Below, piece by piece: positions 49,501-60,328 of a stretch of 64,000 bases of DNA. The position numbers and the translations under genes are program-made. This stretch comes from Cryptomeria japonica (Eukaryota > Streptophyta > Pinopsida > Cupressales > Cupressaceae), in assembly GCF_030272615.1 (NCBI RefSeq), contig NC_081415.1:623409740-623473739 (forward strand). The letters are read 5' to 3'. The notes below the pieces were generated by a model. That model was not told the DNA's origin. It made no database searches and saw only the letters and a list, made by a program, of their open reading frames with translations. How positions within the stretch are numbered: position 1 is the first letter of the stretch; each line of letters begins with the position of its first letter.

Positions 49501-50118
49501 CTGTATGAATCTAAGAATATCTTCATCATCTACAAACACTTGCCAGTTATATACATTATCAGGAATAGCAGGCCTAGCTTTTATCTCAACTGTAGACACA
49601 CCGGTTAATGTTACATCATCATTCTTTAATCCAACATTAGCTAAAAAATCAGCCATGATGTTCTTTGATCTTTCTATCCACTTAATAGAAAACACACAAA
49701 AATGCTCAATCACATCCCAAACAACATGTTTATATCAATTCAAATGATCATTTTTTGATGCATATTTAAACCTTATCTAAGAGACCACCAACTCTAAATC
49801 CCCAAATAGTTTTAACAACTGAATGCCATGTTTCTTAGCAATTTCTAGTCCCAATAACAAGGCCTCATATTTAGGTGTGTTATTTGTACATTTGAAATCC
49901 AATAGAAAAGAATACTTGAAAGTTATACCTGATGGAGACACAAAAATCACTCCTACTCTAGAACCTTCCTTCGAGCAAGCTCCATCAAAGTACATATGCC
50001 ACAAGACTTCTTGTTGAGATTCCAATTCATTGACAATAGGATCAGTATTTCTCAATTGAGGTTGAATTTGTTGTACTCTGAAATTGTCAAGATCCACATC
50101 AATCATAGAATTCAACAT
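46519..50118 (-). pseudogene. G1 pol: RNase H (plant type) - RT - gypsy RNase H - integrase, one 1,200-codon frame
   Basis: All pieces from 50118 to the stop at 46519-46521 are in one frame (3,600 nt) with stop codons but no net indel. The order is as follows. An extra RNase H (49990-49635) has catalytic D (YFDGACS, 49984-49986), E (KYEALLLGL), D (FGDLELVV) and D (NIMADFLANVG, 49648-49650). A linker EEVNLGTQ follows. RT runs 49140-48500 with YQDD at 48634-48645. The gypsy RNase H (about 48220-48031) reads LFPFAS where TDAS is expected, so the first catalytic Asp is gone, though the Glu of EKKAYALV remains. Integrase runs 47889-46519, with the zinc region (HNGVCGGH) and the D and E of the core (MDNAKSL, ESSNKILLN). 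This is the catalytic polyprotein of a Ty3/gypsy Tat-like element. Confidence 0.9.
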
Positions 50119-52140
50119 ATTAGGGTCTATCTTCTCAATTACCCTAGGAGCACATGGTTCTCTATATAACCTAACCTAGCTTCCATTTACTAGGATTCTT
50201 GCATATGAAAGATCTAATTGCACGTTTCATCCAACTGCTGCAGCCCATTGTCTAGATAATAGCATGCCATAATGGGTTTTGTGTCAGTTACTATGACATC
50301 CATTTTATAGGTTGCTTCAGGAAATGCTGCTATCTTTACCTCCACATCCTTCATTGTACCTACCATAGGTACTTATCTATTGTCCATAGCATAACATTTC
50401 CCATACATAATACTTACTGATAGTCCCAATTCTTTCATGACACCATATGGCATCACATTTGCAGTAGCACCAGAGTCTATCATACAATTCTTGATTAGCT
50501 TATTATTGACTATTAAAGTCACATAAAATGGATCCACCTGAGAATGTTTTTGAGTAATTATTGTTCCGACATATATTTCTGGAGTCTGAAGCTCATGATC
50601 ATTTTCATCCTTCATGGTATATATAGGTAAAGCTGCATTATTATCTGATATATTAGAAAATAAAGAGAGAGCAGCTTCCCCTCACTCCTTTATTTTCAAT
50701 AGTTCTACCAATGGGACTGTAACCTTCATTTGGGTCAAAGCCCGAGTCATTTCAAAAGTGGAATGGATAATTGACTAATTACTAATTTTAGCCTTTTTTA
50801 TTTTTGGCTGGCTTGCCCTTTTAGCTGTAGCAGTCCCTTGTAAATCGCCAGTAGTATTGTTATCTGCACTCTTTGCCACATCATTGGATCTATCTTCTTT
50901 TGCAGGGTCACCTTTAGGTGAAGTGTTATTGCCTGCCATCCTTTTCTGAGACACTTCTTTCATGAACATAGAAGCGGGGTCCCCATAATCTCCATCTCTT
51001 TTGTTGCTTCTCAAATTATAATTATGTTTAGCTTTGGCTATAGCAACCTTAGTGAGATTCTTGACCTCTTCTTCACTAGGCCTTCTGAGATGAACTTATT
51101 CTTCTTTGATGGTCACCACATTCAAGGTGGGGTGCCAGTTAATTGTTAGTTGGCCTTGATAACCCTCATTGTCACTCAGTACATCATACCCGCTAGCTTC
51201 ACTTTTTAAGGACTCATCATCAATTTTGACAATGGTTTCAAACATATTGACAATAGGCTTGTCCTCATTTTGATATCTCAATTCACCATCACCTTTCATA
51301 GATTCATTTAATGCCTGTGCCACAAAACACTGATAAGGAGAATGTGGCCCATCACAAGCTGTACACCAGGGAGTATTTTCCATATTATGCACATTCCCAC
51401 CTTTCAAGGGGTCAGGTGTATCTTGGTTATGTGTGTTCTTGGGCTTATCTTGGACAAGATTATCATCCTTCCAAGTGGTATTGTAAGGCATATCATGTAG
51501 TCTAGGAGACCTATCTTGCCAATTGTAATGAGGTTTGTCATTTTTACTGACTTTGGCAGTAAGATCTTTCATGGAAATCACAAGCTTTTCAATCTTATCC
51601 ACTTCCTTAGGAGTTTTATTTTGGTTAGGCTTTGGCTCTTGCCATAGTCTACCATCATTCCTCCTTCTTACCTTCCCAGATGCTTTCCTATTACTTTCTA
51701 CATTTATAGCAATTCTAATGGCATCTCTTAAACTATGTGGGTTTTTATCCCTAAGGATATAAGCCATTTTAGGGTCAAAAGCATTGTAATAAGTAAGTAA
51801 ACACACATTCTCATCTAACCTCATTATTTGGAAGAGCCTGTGTATTGCCTTCTGAAACCTTGCATTGAAGTCTTTAACAACTTCATTATCACACTTCCTG
51901 ATGTTGTTGAATTCATTTAGGATAAAACTCATTGGTTTTATCACCATATTGCTCTTGGAAGTAGTTTTTAAACTCTTCCCAAGAACTAATACTATTTATA
52001 GGTAAGCCTCTTTACCAATCCCTTGCATCATCCACCAGAGACTATACAAACAATTTCATGATAACATCTTCGTTGGCAATCTCATAATCATTTATCATAT
52101 CCCCTACACTTAAATGCTCCTTTGTACTTATGGTATTGTT
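50119..52140 (-). pseudogene. G1 gag and protease
   Basis: Gag (52140-50775) and PR (50615-50373) share a frame that is shifted relative to the downstream pol. Gag has the retrotrans-gag signature (WYRGLP-like, SSWEEFKNYF, EQYGDKT) near 52000-51950, then NARFQKAIHRLFQIMRLDEN. A CTACDGPHSPYQC zinc knuckle (C-x2-C-x3-H-x4-C) lies at about 51325-51365, a spacing I associate with Athila/Tat gags. PR shows MIDSGATANVMP at about 50460-50500. The 5' end of gag, leader, primer site and 5' LTR are missing: at about 52145 the sequence switches to G2. Confidence 0.85.
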
Positions 52141-52175
52141 ACCAGCAAGTTTCTAAAGCCTATCCCTCTACTGGC
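52141..52175. other. Junction between G1 gag (minus) and G2 integrase (plus)
   Basis: Gag homology ends at about 52140 and integrase homology begins at about 52176. The roughly 35 bp between match neither, as expected for filler DNA at an end-joining junction that put the two elements head to head. Confidence 0.55.
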
Positions 52176-53007
52176 GATTTACAAGTTAGGAAGAGGTCAC
52201 AAATGGATCATAGTGGCCACTGATTGCTTTACTAAGTGGATTGAGACTATACCTACTAAAAGAGCCACTAGTAAAGTTGTCATTGAATTTCTAATGGATA
52301 ATATCATAACATGATTTGGTGTTCCTGTAAAACTGATAATGGATAATGCCATGAGTTTTAGATCAGAGAAATTCACTAAATTTTGTACTAGCCATGGAAT
52401 AATCATGTCTTATTCTTCACCATACCATCCACAAGGCAATGGCTAGGCAGAATCCAGCAATAAAATCCTTTTGAATATTATCAAGAAAATTCTTGAAGAG
52501 AACAAAAGGTCTTGGGACCAGAAACTAAAATTGGCCTTATGGGCAGACAGGATTACTGTTAAGAAAGCAATCGTTGTGTCACCGTTTGAATTGGTCTATG
52601 GTACACAAACTAGGGTGCCAATCAATAACCTTCTCCTTGTATATAAATTCTTGCAAGTTGAGGAGTTTGAGTTGTCAAAACCCATGGAAGACAGAATGGT
52701 TCAGATGGTGGAAGTGGAAGAAATCAAGACTTTGGCTCATAAAAGAAACTTAAAGATTCATTTGCAGGTCAAGTATCTTTTTGACAAAAGAACCACATCA
52801 AGGAAGTTTTAAATTGGTCACATGGTTCTTCAATGGAATGCAAGAGGACAAGATAAGGGCAAGCACAAAAAAATTGAGTCACTATGGATAGGCCCTTCTA
52901 TTGTCTGTGATATTAATGGAGAAGACTCATACTTCTTACAGAAAATGAATTGTGAGGTACAGGAATTTCCAATGCAAGGACAATTCCTGAAGTATTACTT
53001 CTCTTAA
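52176..53007 (+). pseudogene. G2 integrase C-terminal part of pol
   Basis: The + strand frame GHKWIIVATDCFTKWIE continues through the integrase core (MDNIIT, then a TGA near 52312; GVPVKLIMDNA; SPYHPQGNG followed by TAG; AESSNKILLNIIKKILE) and SPFELVYGTQTRVP to the C-terminal segment GPSIVCDINGEDSYFLQ, ending at the TAA of 53005-53007. It is close to G1 46519-47330. The RT, RNase H and upstream domains are absent because the copy starts at the 52.17-kb junction. Its D and E catalytic positions remain, but stops inactivate it. Confidence 0.88.
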
Positions 53008-55461
53008 GTTTTATTACAAGTCCATGCACAGTAGGTTGTAGTTTGTACATAATTAGGTTTTCTTTTGTTATCTCTTTCGGGCTTGTTCTTGGTCTAGTCT
53101 CCAGAGTTTTTTGTGTTCTTGTGTTGGTCTCACATCCAACCATCCCCAATTAGAGCTGTTGTTGTCTGTATTTTGAGTAATGAGATTTTTCTTCTTTCAA
53201 TCAGCTAAAGTCTGCAAGGGTTTAGTACTTCATTCTGCCTCTGAGGGGTTTTTTGTCTAATGGTTTAGGGTTTTTGCAATTTCACCCTTTTTCCATCTTG
53301 TAGGCCATGTGTTCTATTTTCTTGTTATCTTTTTCCACTTAAGTGGAAGGGTCGGTCCATTGTTAGAGAAGGGTCCCCTTTTTAGATCTTTGGCTTGGCG
53401 GGATATAAAATTCTTTTGATTAATGCCCTTTTCCTAAGTCTTATTTCATTTTATTTTTGTCTGTCGGGTGTCGTAAATAAAGTGCATCTTATTGTTGATC
53501 TAATGCTTGGTGTTGTTTTTCTATGCAAAGATGCGTGCTATTTACCTTTTGCCAAGTAGCGAAAGGGTGGGGGCCCAACAGATAGATTGGCTTGCAAGTT
53601 AAAGATTGTGCATCTCCAAGATGATCTAACGGTCCACCTGGTTTCACATTGTGAAATAACAAGAAGTTTATCTTTCACGAAGCAGCGAAAGGGTGGTGGG
53701 CTCGGCAGGTAAGTTGCTTCCAAGAATAAAGAACATGCATCTTCGGCATGATCTAACAGTAGGCACTGTTTCACATTGAAAAGGTGCAAGATGTTTACCT
53801 TTCGCGAAGCAGCGAAAAGGTAATGGGCCTGACAAGTAAGTGGCTCTCGAGTTAAAGACCAATCAGCTTGAAGTTGATCAGACGCCGCACGTTGTTTTGC
53901 AATGAAAAGTAACATGATGTTTATCCTTCACAAAACAATGAAAAAGAGCTAGCTATGATGTGGTGGATTAGGTGGCGATACACCTAGATGTACGAATACG
54001 AAGGAAAATGATATGTCAATAGGACACGTGGCTCTCACGGTGAAGGCTAAAGGCCGAGCAACTTGAAGTTCATCTGACGATGCGTGCTGCTTCACATTGC
54101 GGAGATGTGTGAAGTTTACTTTTCATGAAATGGCGAAAGGATCATGGGGCCCATTTCTAAAGAAGGATGACTCAAGTAAGGTAAAGAACGTGCACATCTT
54201 GCACGATCTAACGACAGGCGTTGTTTCACATTGTGGAGATGTACAAAGTTTACTCTTCGTGAAACAGCGAAAAGGCAAAACACTCAGAAAATTTATGTTG
54301 TCTGTTGGAGCCATTTTTCAAATTCAATTATGAATTAATTGCCAAAGAATGTGGCTTAATTGTTTTGAATAAATGCTCAGTTGCTATAATAATCTTCACA
54401 TTAGTTGAAACTTTAGTGTCAATTTGAAGAATCTTGTAGAGGAACGAGTGCATAGAGCAAAATTTTTAAAAAAACAAGTAAGTTTCTGCAAATTGCTTAA
54501 CAGTTAGAGTTGAATTGGTATCATTGGGTGTTTGATTTTTCAAGAAATTTGTCTAAAATTTAATTGAAATAATTGTAATTCTGAGATGGCACCATGAATA
54601 GATTTCACGAGGAAGGCTAATTACTAGGAGAGATCCATTTGTGATGACTTTTTAGAGAAATTAACTAGGTCCACTAATGCTCTAGATAAAATGAAAGAAT
54701 TGGTGCCTAAAGCTTCTTGCCTGAGAATTGGCGATGGCCTATATGATAAAGGGAATTGGTTGAGGGATTCCTAGATAATGACTGAGCATCTCGAAGTTTA
54801 TCACACGTCATGCGTTGTTTCGTAATGCAAAGGTTCAAGATGTTTACTCTTCGCGAAACAACGAAAAAACACTAGCGGTGGCAGTTACACACGATTATAA
54901 GGACAAGCAGTCATGGTGAAGGCTAAAGGCTGAGCAACTTGAAGTTCATCTGACGATGCATGCTGCTTCACATTGTGGAGATGCGTGAAGTTTACTCTTC
55001 ATGAAATGGCGAAAGGATCATGGGGCCCATTTCTAAAGAAGGATGACTCAAGTAAGGTAAAGAATGTGCACGTCTTGCATGATCTAACGGCAGGCATTGT
55101 TTCACATTGTGGAGATGTGCAAAGTTTACTCTTCATGAAACAGCAAAAAGGCAAAACACTCAAAAAAATTTTGTCGTCTATTGGAGCCATTTTTCAAATT
55201 CAATTATGAATTAATTGCCAAAGAATGTGGCTTAATTTTTTTGAATCAATGCTCAGTTGCCATAATAATCTTCACATCAGTTGAAACTTTAGCATCAATT
55301 CGAAGAATCTTGCAGAGGAACGAGTGCACAGAGCAAAATTTTTAAAGCAACAAGTAAGTTTTTGCAAATTTCTTAATAGTTAGAGTTGAACTGGTATCAT
55401 TGGGTGTTTGATTTTTCAAGAAATTTGTCTAAAATTTAATTGAAATAATTGTAATTCTAAG
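53008..55461 (+). repeat. G2 spacer with repeated hairpin units
   Basis: It corresponds to G1 44640-46518. Hairpin-bearing units recur near 53545, 53668, 53797, 53925, 54117, 54250, 54846, 54990 and 55125. The clearest is 53795-53823: stem TTACCTTTCGC, loop GAAGCA, stem GCGAAAAGGTAA with one bulge. A TATAAAA box lies at 53403. Donor-like GTAAGT sites are at 54478-54483 and 55354-55359, each followed about 35 bp later by TGGTATCA. No protein-coding signal. Confidence 0.7.
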
Positions 55462-55653
55462 ATGGCACCACGAATAGATTTCACGGGGAAGGTTAATTAC
55501 TAGGAGAGATCCATTTGTGATGACTTTTTAGAGCAATTAACTAGGTCCACTAATGCTCCAGATAAAATGAAAGAAGTGGTGCCTAAAGCTTCTTTCCTGA
55601 GAATTGGCGATGGCCTATACGATAAAGGGAATTGGTTGAGGGATTCCTAGATA
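54040..55653 (+). repeat. 876-bp-period tandem duplication covering spacer end and ORF-X start
   Basis: 54040-54777 and 54916-55653 are near-identical copies 876 bp apart, separated by 138 bp that belong to the normal upstream sequence. Each contains the spacer end, donor-like site, ATG and first 60 or so codons of ORF-X. G1 has one copy, so the duplication is specific to G2. The second copy is the one joined to the rest of ORF-X. Confidence 0.85.
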
Positions 55654-58600
55654 GGAATATCAGGTTTGGGACTTTTCAAAGTGGGTTTTAGCCAGAGAAA
55701 TTCCCTTGCTCCTATGATTAGTATATGGGAACTGGATGTTGGGAAGCTCATAGTCCCTGGGGTTTTCATGGACGTGGACCTGTTAACCCAAATTGCCAAT
55801 AATTATGATCCCAATACAAGGACTATAAAGAATGTAAATGGCGGGTCTCTAATTAAAATAAATCATGATGAGTTCAGGAGAGTTTTTAGACTCAGTGAGG
55901 CATCAAATTATTTAGAGCCCATCAATTTTGAAACACTTGCAAAGGTCTATGATGCACAAAGAGACCGCCTCAAAAATGGCCCCTTGAAGGAATTCTTCGT
56001 TAAAATAGGAGGATTAATAGTTGTAGGACCTAGCACTATAGAACCCTTCTCTTTAAACCTATTTACTTTGAGGGATAAAGGGATGTATTTGTCCTTATGT
56101 TAGATTCTTGGGGAAGATGCAAAAACTACTATGCCAACCTACTATATGCTCATGATAGCATAGATTTTGAACCCATCTCTGGTAGTAACTTTCTATTTTG
56201 CACCTTATCTCACTTATGTCATTCATGAGGGATTGATAGGGATAAATAATGCTAAGCTAGACAAACCTTTTGGGTGGTATTCTCTCCTTATGCACATGTT
56301 TTTATTTAAAGGTGCTGAATATTTTGCTAATGAGATGGACCTGCTCAAGGAAAAGGATGGAGAGGAGATGCATGTTAAATTATGGAGCACAATTCTGTCT
56401 TGGGATAGGGAAGATGCAAGTTACTTGAAGTTTGATAGATATTTTGCATCTAGGCTTAGAATCCTCTTATGCCCACAGAACCCTAGGATTCCTAAAACTC
56501 TCCTTCAATTTCTTAGGCCTAAGGAGTTTGTTGTGGGCATCAACATTGTGCACAACTAGGGTGATATATATCTATACACTGTCTCTACTATATTCAGAGT
56601 TTAGGGTTTCAGAGGAACTCCATATTTGCTCCCCTATCAAGTCCCATTGAAGATAGGAATTGTTGAGATCTTGAGGCAGCAAGAAGCAGAATTGACAAAT
56701 AGGGGTAAAGGAACAATTTTTCCAACTGTTACCATAGCACATCAGTTTGTAATCACCAAGGGTGGTTGGACACATTTTCATGATTTCTTTCAGCCTTACA
56801 GGTTGTCTACTGTAGTGGCAAGATTTGTCGATCCAAAGGATTTCTTTAATGGTATGTTTAAGAAGAGGGTTGTATGTAAAGGTAAAACACACCAGTTTCA
56901 CTTCCCTGAGGATTCAATAAGGAATGAGTTCAATTTAGCTAAGCAAGAAGTTAGGAAGGAAAAATGGTTAGCCTTTAAGAAGATTTTGGATTTCATTCAT
57001 TATTTTGACAGTAATTATGATCCTTTGGTTAGTTTTCATCCTTTTTAGGAAAAGATTAAGTTTTTGGTAGGTTACTTTGAGGATCTGATGCAAACCTTGA
57101 AGGAAAGGAAGGAGGCTGTGATGAAGGCCAATCTTGAAAAGGCCAAGTTGGCTTTAGCTAACCCTTCCTATGCCAAGGTAATCTCCCCAAGGAAATATGC
57201 AGTGCAGAAAAGGTCAAAGTATAGTGTATTGCTGCTAATAAGGGAAGAGCCTTCTACTTCAAAAGGTAAAAGGGAATTAGAAGTTAGGATTCCCAAAGAT
57301 ACTAAGAGGGGGGGTGAATCGGTATCTAATCGGTTTATAAATTTACTTGACTTAAAACATGAAAAGCATATTAAAACTATGTATCGGTAAACAAGAAATA
57401 ATGCAGTAAACAAGAATAATAACAACTACATGAGAAGCACACCATAACACAGTATTTTAACGAGGAAACCCAGTGTGGGAAAACCTCAATGGGATTTGTG
57501 ACCCACAATATTCGCTTATAGGCCAATAAGGGAATATTACTCTTACAATAGGGGCCTGCACATGCAGGAAGGCCAAGTGCCTAGAGCTCACTGCTCAATT
57601 ACAAAAGAAGTCACACTGACTTACAAAATGGATTATATTAATCCAATGTCTTGTACTACTTCAGATTAGCATTTGCTATGCCAGATCTAGTACTAATTTA
57701 ATCTTTGGTACATACATAGACCCTTAACCTATAATTCGCATATTAGGTCTGCTTATCTCACATCCTATCCCATATATTTCCTATTAAAAAATGATCATAC
57801 ATATATGAGTCATATTACAACTTGCCATATTGGCTTACAATGATTTTACAATTAATTACAAAATACATTTCAAACAAAATTTCTATCAGCCAGGGTACCG
57901 GTATCCTTCCTTTTCACTGCCGATGTTCTGTGTGCCAGTGTAGAGTTTATTGTTCCTGGTGTCGGTATCCTGTCTTATTGGCATCATATGATTGCAAGGT
58001 TTCCATAAATGACAAAACCTTCAATCACCTACAATTTCTCATTGGAGTGTGCATTTGCTAATAGTGGAGATTCTAGACTCCCCAAAAAGGCAGATAGTAG
58101 CGATAGAAGTAGAGACAGATGAGCCCTTCTATTCCCCCTCCCAATCCCCAACACATGTAGGGGATGAACATGTAGTAGCAGAGCAATTGTTTCAATTAGG
58201 AAGGCTTGGGAAAATCACTCTCACTTATGACGAGTTGCAAGAAGGAATGCCTGAAGAACCAACAAGTGCCCAAATGGACCTAACTGCAGAGGATTTTATA
58301 GGAAAAGAACTGGACCCTGTCATTGAGTAGGCCAGTGAGGAGTTTTTGGTAGATGATAGTTTCATCAAAACAAGGTCCTTCTTGCAGTTTTTTTGGAGAA
58401 AAAATATAGACCAATTTAAGACAAGAGGTGAGAGAAGGAAACATGAGTGTCCTCACAAATATGCATCTGCAATTGAGGCAAATATAAAGCAAGAAATGTT
58501 GATAGAATTTGGGACCATCATCTCAGAGCAAGGAAAGAAAATGGTTGCAGAAGCGAGAAATTTGATTCTACCTGAATGGGATATAGCAGATGCATTAGTC

Positions 58601-59790
58601 CTTGAGGCAGTAAGGAAATAAACAAAGCCCCTAGAAGGGGTGACTTATAGCAATGATCATGCTGCCTTAGTCATGTGGTCACTAAGGAGGGAGGAGAAAA
58701 AAAGGAGGAAGGACACTTTAGAGTCCAGCTATCTCAGAGGCATGATTGTGAAGAGAGTGAAGGACACAAGGGTAGTGGAGGTTTCTAGCATGATTTTGGA
58801 ATTAGCAAAATTCAACATGGCTATAGCTAAGAAAGAGGCCAAGGAAAAGACTGATCTGCAGGTTAAGTTGGAGGTAATTCTAAAAGCCTACAATGAAGCC
58901 AAAGATGAAATAGCTCAAAGGGATAGTACAATTTCCAAATTGAAGAATCAAAGAGTAGGGCAACACCATCAAGGTGAGTCTTCTACCTTGATGATTGCCT
59001 CTTCTCCAGCTAAACCACCATCTATTAGTCCAATTATTGAGTTTCCCTTGCCCCTGTAAATCCTGGTTTCCGATCTACTGAATCTATTCAAGATGAAATG
59101 GAAAAATTGGAGCAATCTTAGGCTATGTTTGTGAGTAAATATGAGGAGAAGGTCAGGGGAACAATTTTAAAGTTTGCTGACACAATAGGGGCTTCTATTG
59201 TGTGTATATATATGAAAAGAGTTTTGAGCATGTTGACTAATTTGAAGGAAGACAAGGCTACTCTGGAGCCAATTTTAAATAAATGGATGCCAAGGGAAGA
59301 AGACTTGGAACTTATTTGCTCATCCTATGAAGAGGTAGAGGTTGACGCCACTATTAAATCCACATGTGAGTTGGTTAAAGGTATGTCTAGGTTAGTAGAA
59401 GGAAGAGTTGGTCTAGAGTGAAAAGCAAACCTATATAGGAAGGAATATGCTAACCAAAAGTTTGAATTATTTCCTGGAGGTTTTGTTAGTTCAAGTCAGT
59501 TGAAAGATGAAGAAGTATGGCTTGGTGAGTTAGGACATAAATTGTCACAAAGGATAAATGAAGTCATCAATTCAGATGATGAATCTTTATTCATTCGAAC
59601 AATTGAAGAAATTGAAAAGATGAGGTCACATTACAGTTTTTTGGAGACAGAAGTCAACCAGCTGAGGAGCACTTGGAAAAGGTTAAATAAGTTGAAGAAG
59701 AAAATTGTTACTTACTCTTGGCCCTATGATGATGTGTTTATAGAATGGAAAGACAAGTATATGGTGCAAGAAGTGGAGGATCAGGGATAA
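55462..59790 (+). pseudogene. G2 ORF-X (about 1,180 codons, unknown protein)
   Basis: The frame from the ATG at 55462 (MAPRIDFTGKVNY, then TAG at 55501-55503) stays constant to 57283. It resumes after the solo LTR at about 58064, shifts once near 59050, and ends at the TAA of 59788-59790. About 607 plus 575 codons remain. Stops at about 55648, 56101, 56161, 56557, 57046, 58327 and 58619 are mostly TAG, and most have a sense codon in G1, which shows former coding capacity. Segments in order: SIWELDVGKLIVPGVFMDV, FGWYSLLMHMFLFKG, GKGTIFPTVTIAHQFVI, DFIHYFDSNYDPL, SPSQSPTHVGDEHVV, a charged helical part near 58640-58960, and a coiled-coil C-terminus near 59600-59760. No membrane span or catalytic motif is evident. 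Possible roles (RNA-binding, structural, env-position protein) are guesses. Confidence 0.75.
57284..58063 (-). mobile_element. Probable solo copia LTR (about 780 bp) inside G2 ORF-X
   Basis: G1 ORF-X reads straight through here, so this block is an insertion. It carries the TACTAAGAGGGGGGGTGAAT motif also found near the 3' ends of the copia-2 and copia-3 LTRs. Its minus-strand start TATTAGCAAATG looks like a decayed TGTTGGCA start. No internal copia sequence adjoins it, so it is probably a solo LTR. No clean 5-bp target duplication could be seen. Confidence 0.65.
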
Positions 59791-59795
59791 TCAAT

Positions 59796-60328
59796 TGATG
59801 TTGTAGCGTTATAACAATTTTCAAGAAGTTAGGAATGAAAATGATTGTAACCTCTTTTAAGAGGGAAATATAGTTGTAACAAACTATTTATAGGAAAGTA
59901 CGAAGCTTGTTCACATCCATATCATTATAAATGGATACTAGGACTATTAAAAAATATCATCACAAGAATTTATAAAGAAATTCTACCGAAATATATCTAA
60001 GATTTTTTGGTTCTTTCAGAAATCACCTTGAATTAATATACATATCAAAGTATTTCGAGCATAGATCTCTATTGTCCTCTTATGTGCATTCATTGATTTA
60101 CTCATTTATTTTAAATAATCTAGGGTTATTTGATGAATAGGGTTTGCAAGGCAATCTTATAGACATGTTTTAGGTTTTTCTCTCAAGGAGGGGAATTAAA
60201 TATACGTGAAACCGTTTTGTTAGTAAATCAATAATTTTCTACTTAAATTTGATGACTGGGTCTAGCATAAAGAAAAGACTTATATATATGTCAGGCATAT
60301 ATTAGGTTGATAAAGCCAAAGTGATGAG
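59796..60328 (+). mobile_element. G2 LTR, truncated
   Basis: It starts TGATGTTGTAGC six bases after the ORF-X stop and follows G1's LTR (complement of about 33280-33836) including CTCAAGGAGGGGAATTAAAT. At about 60328, after AAAGTGATGAG, it switches directly to gag, so the last third of the LTR, the primer site, the leader and the gag start are deleted. Confidence 0.65.

Noticed and set aside
53008-55461. Spacer interpreted as a 2.4-kb LTR followed by a primer site (TGGTATCA near 54515 and 55391), making ORF-X an upstream ORF1
   Set aside because: Considered seriously because Ogre-type elements have ORF1 before gag and the phrase resembles a primer site. I saw no TG...CA ends or polypurine tract, and a 958-bp TG...CA block after ORF-X ends exactly at the copia-1 junction. 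Not fully excluded.
54040-55653. CRISPR-like array in the repeated hairpin region
   Set aside because: Units are diverged, of unequal length, and lie in a plant retrotransposon without spacer-repeat structure or cas genes.
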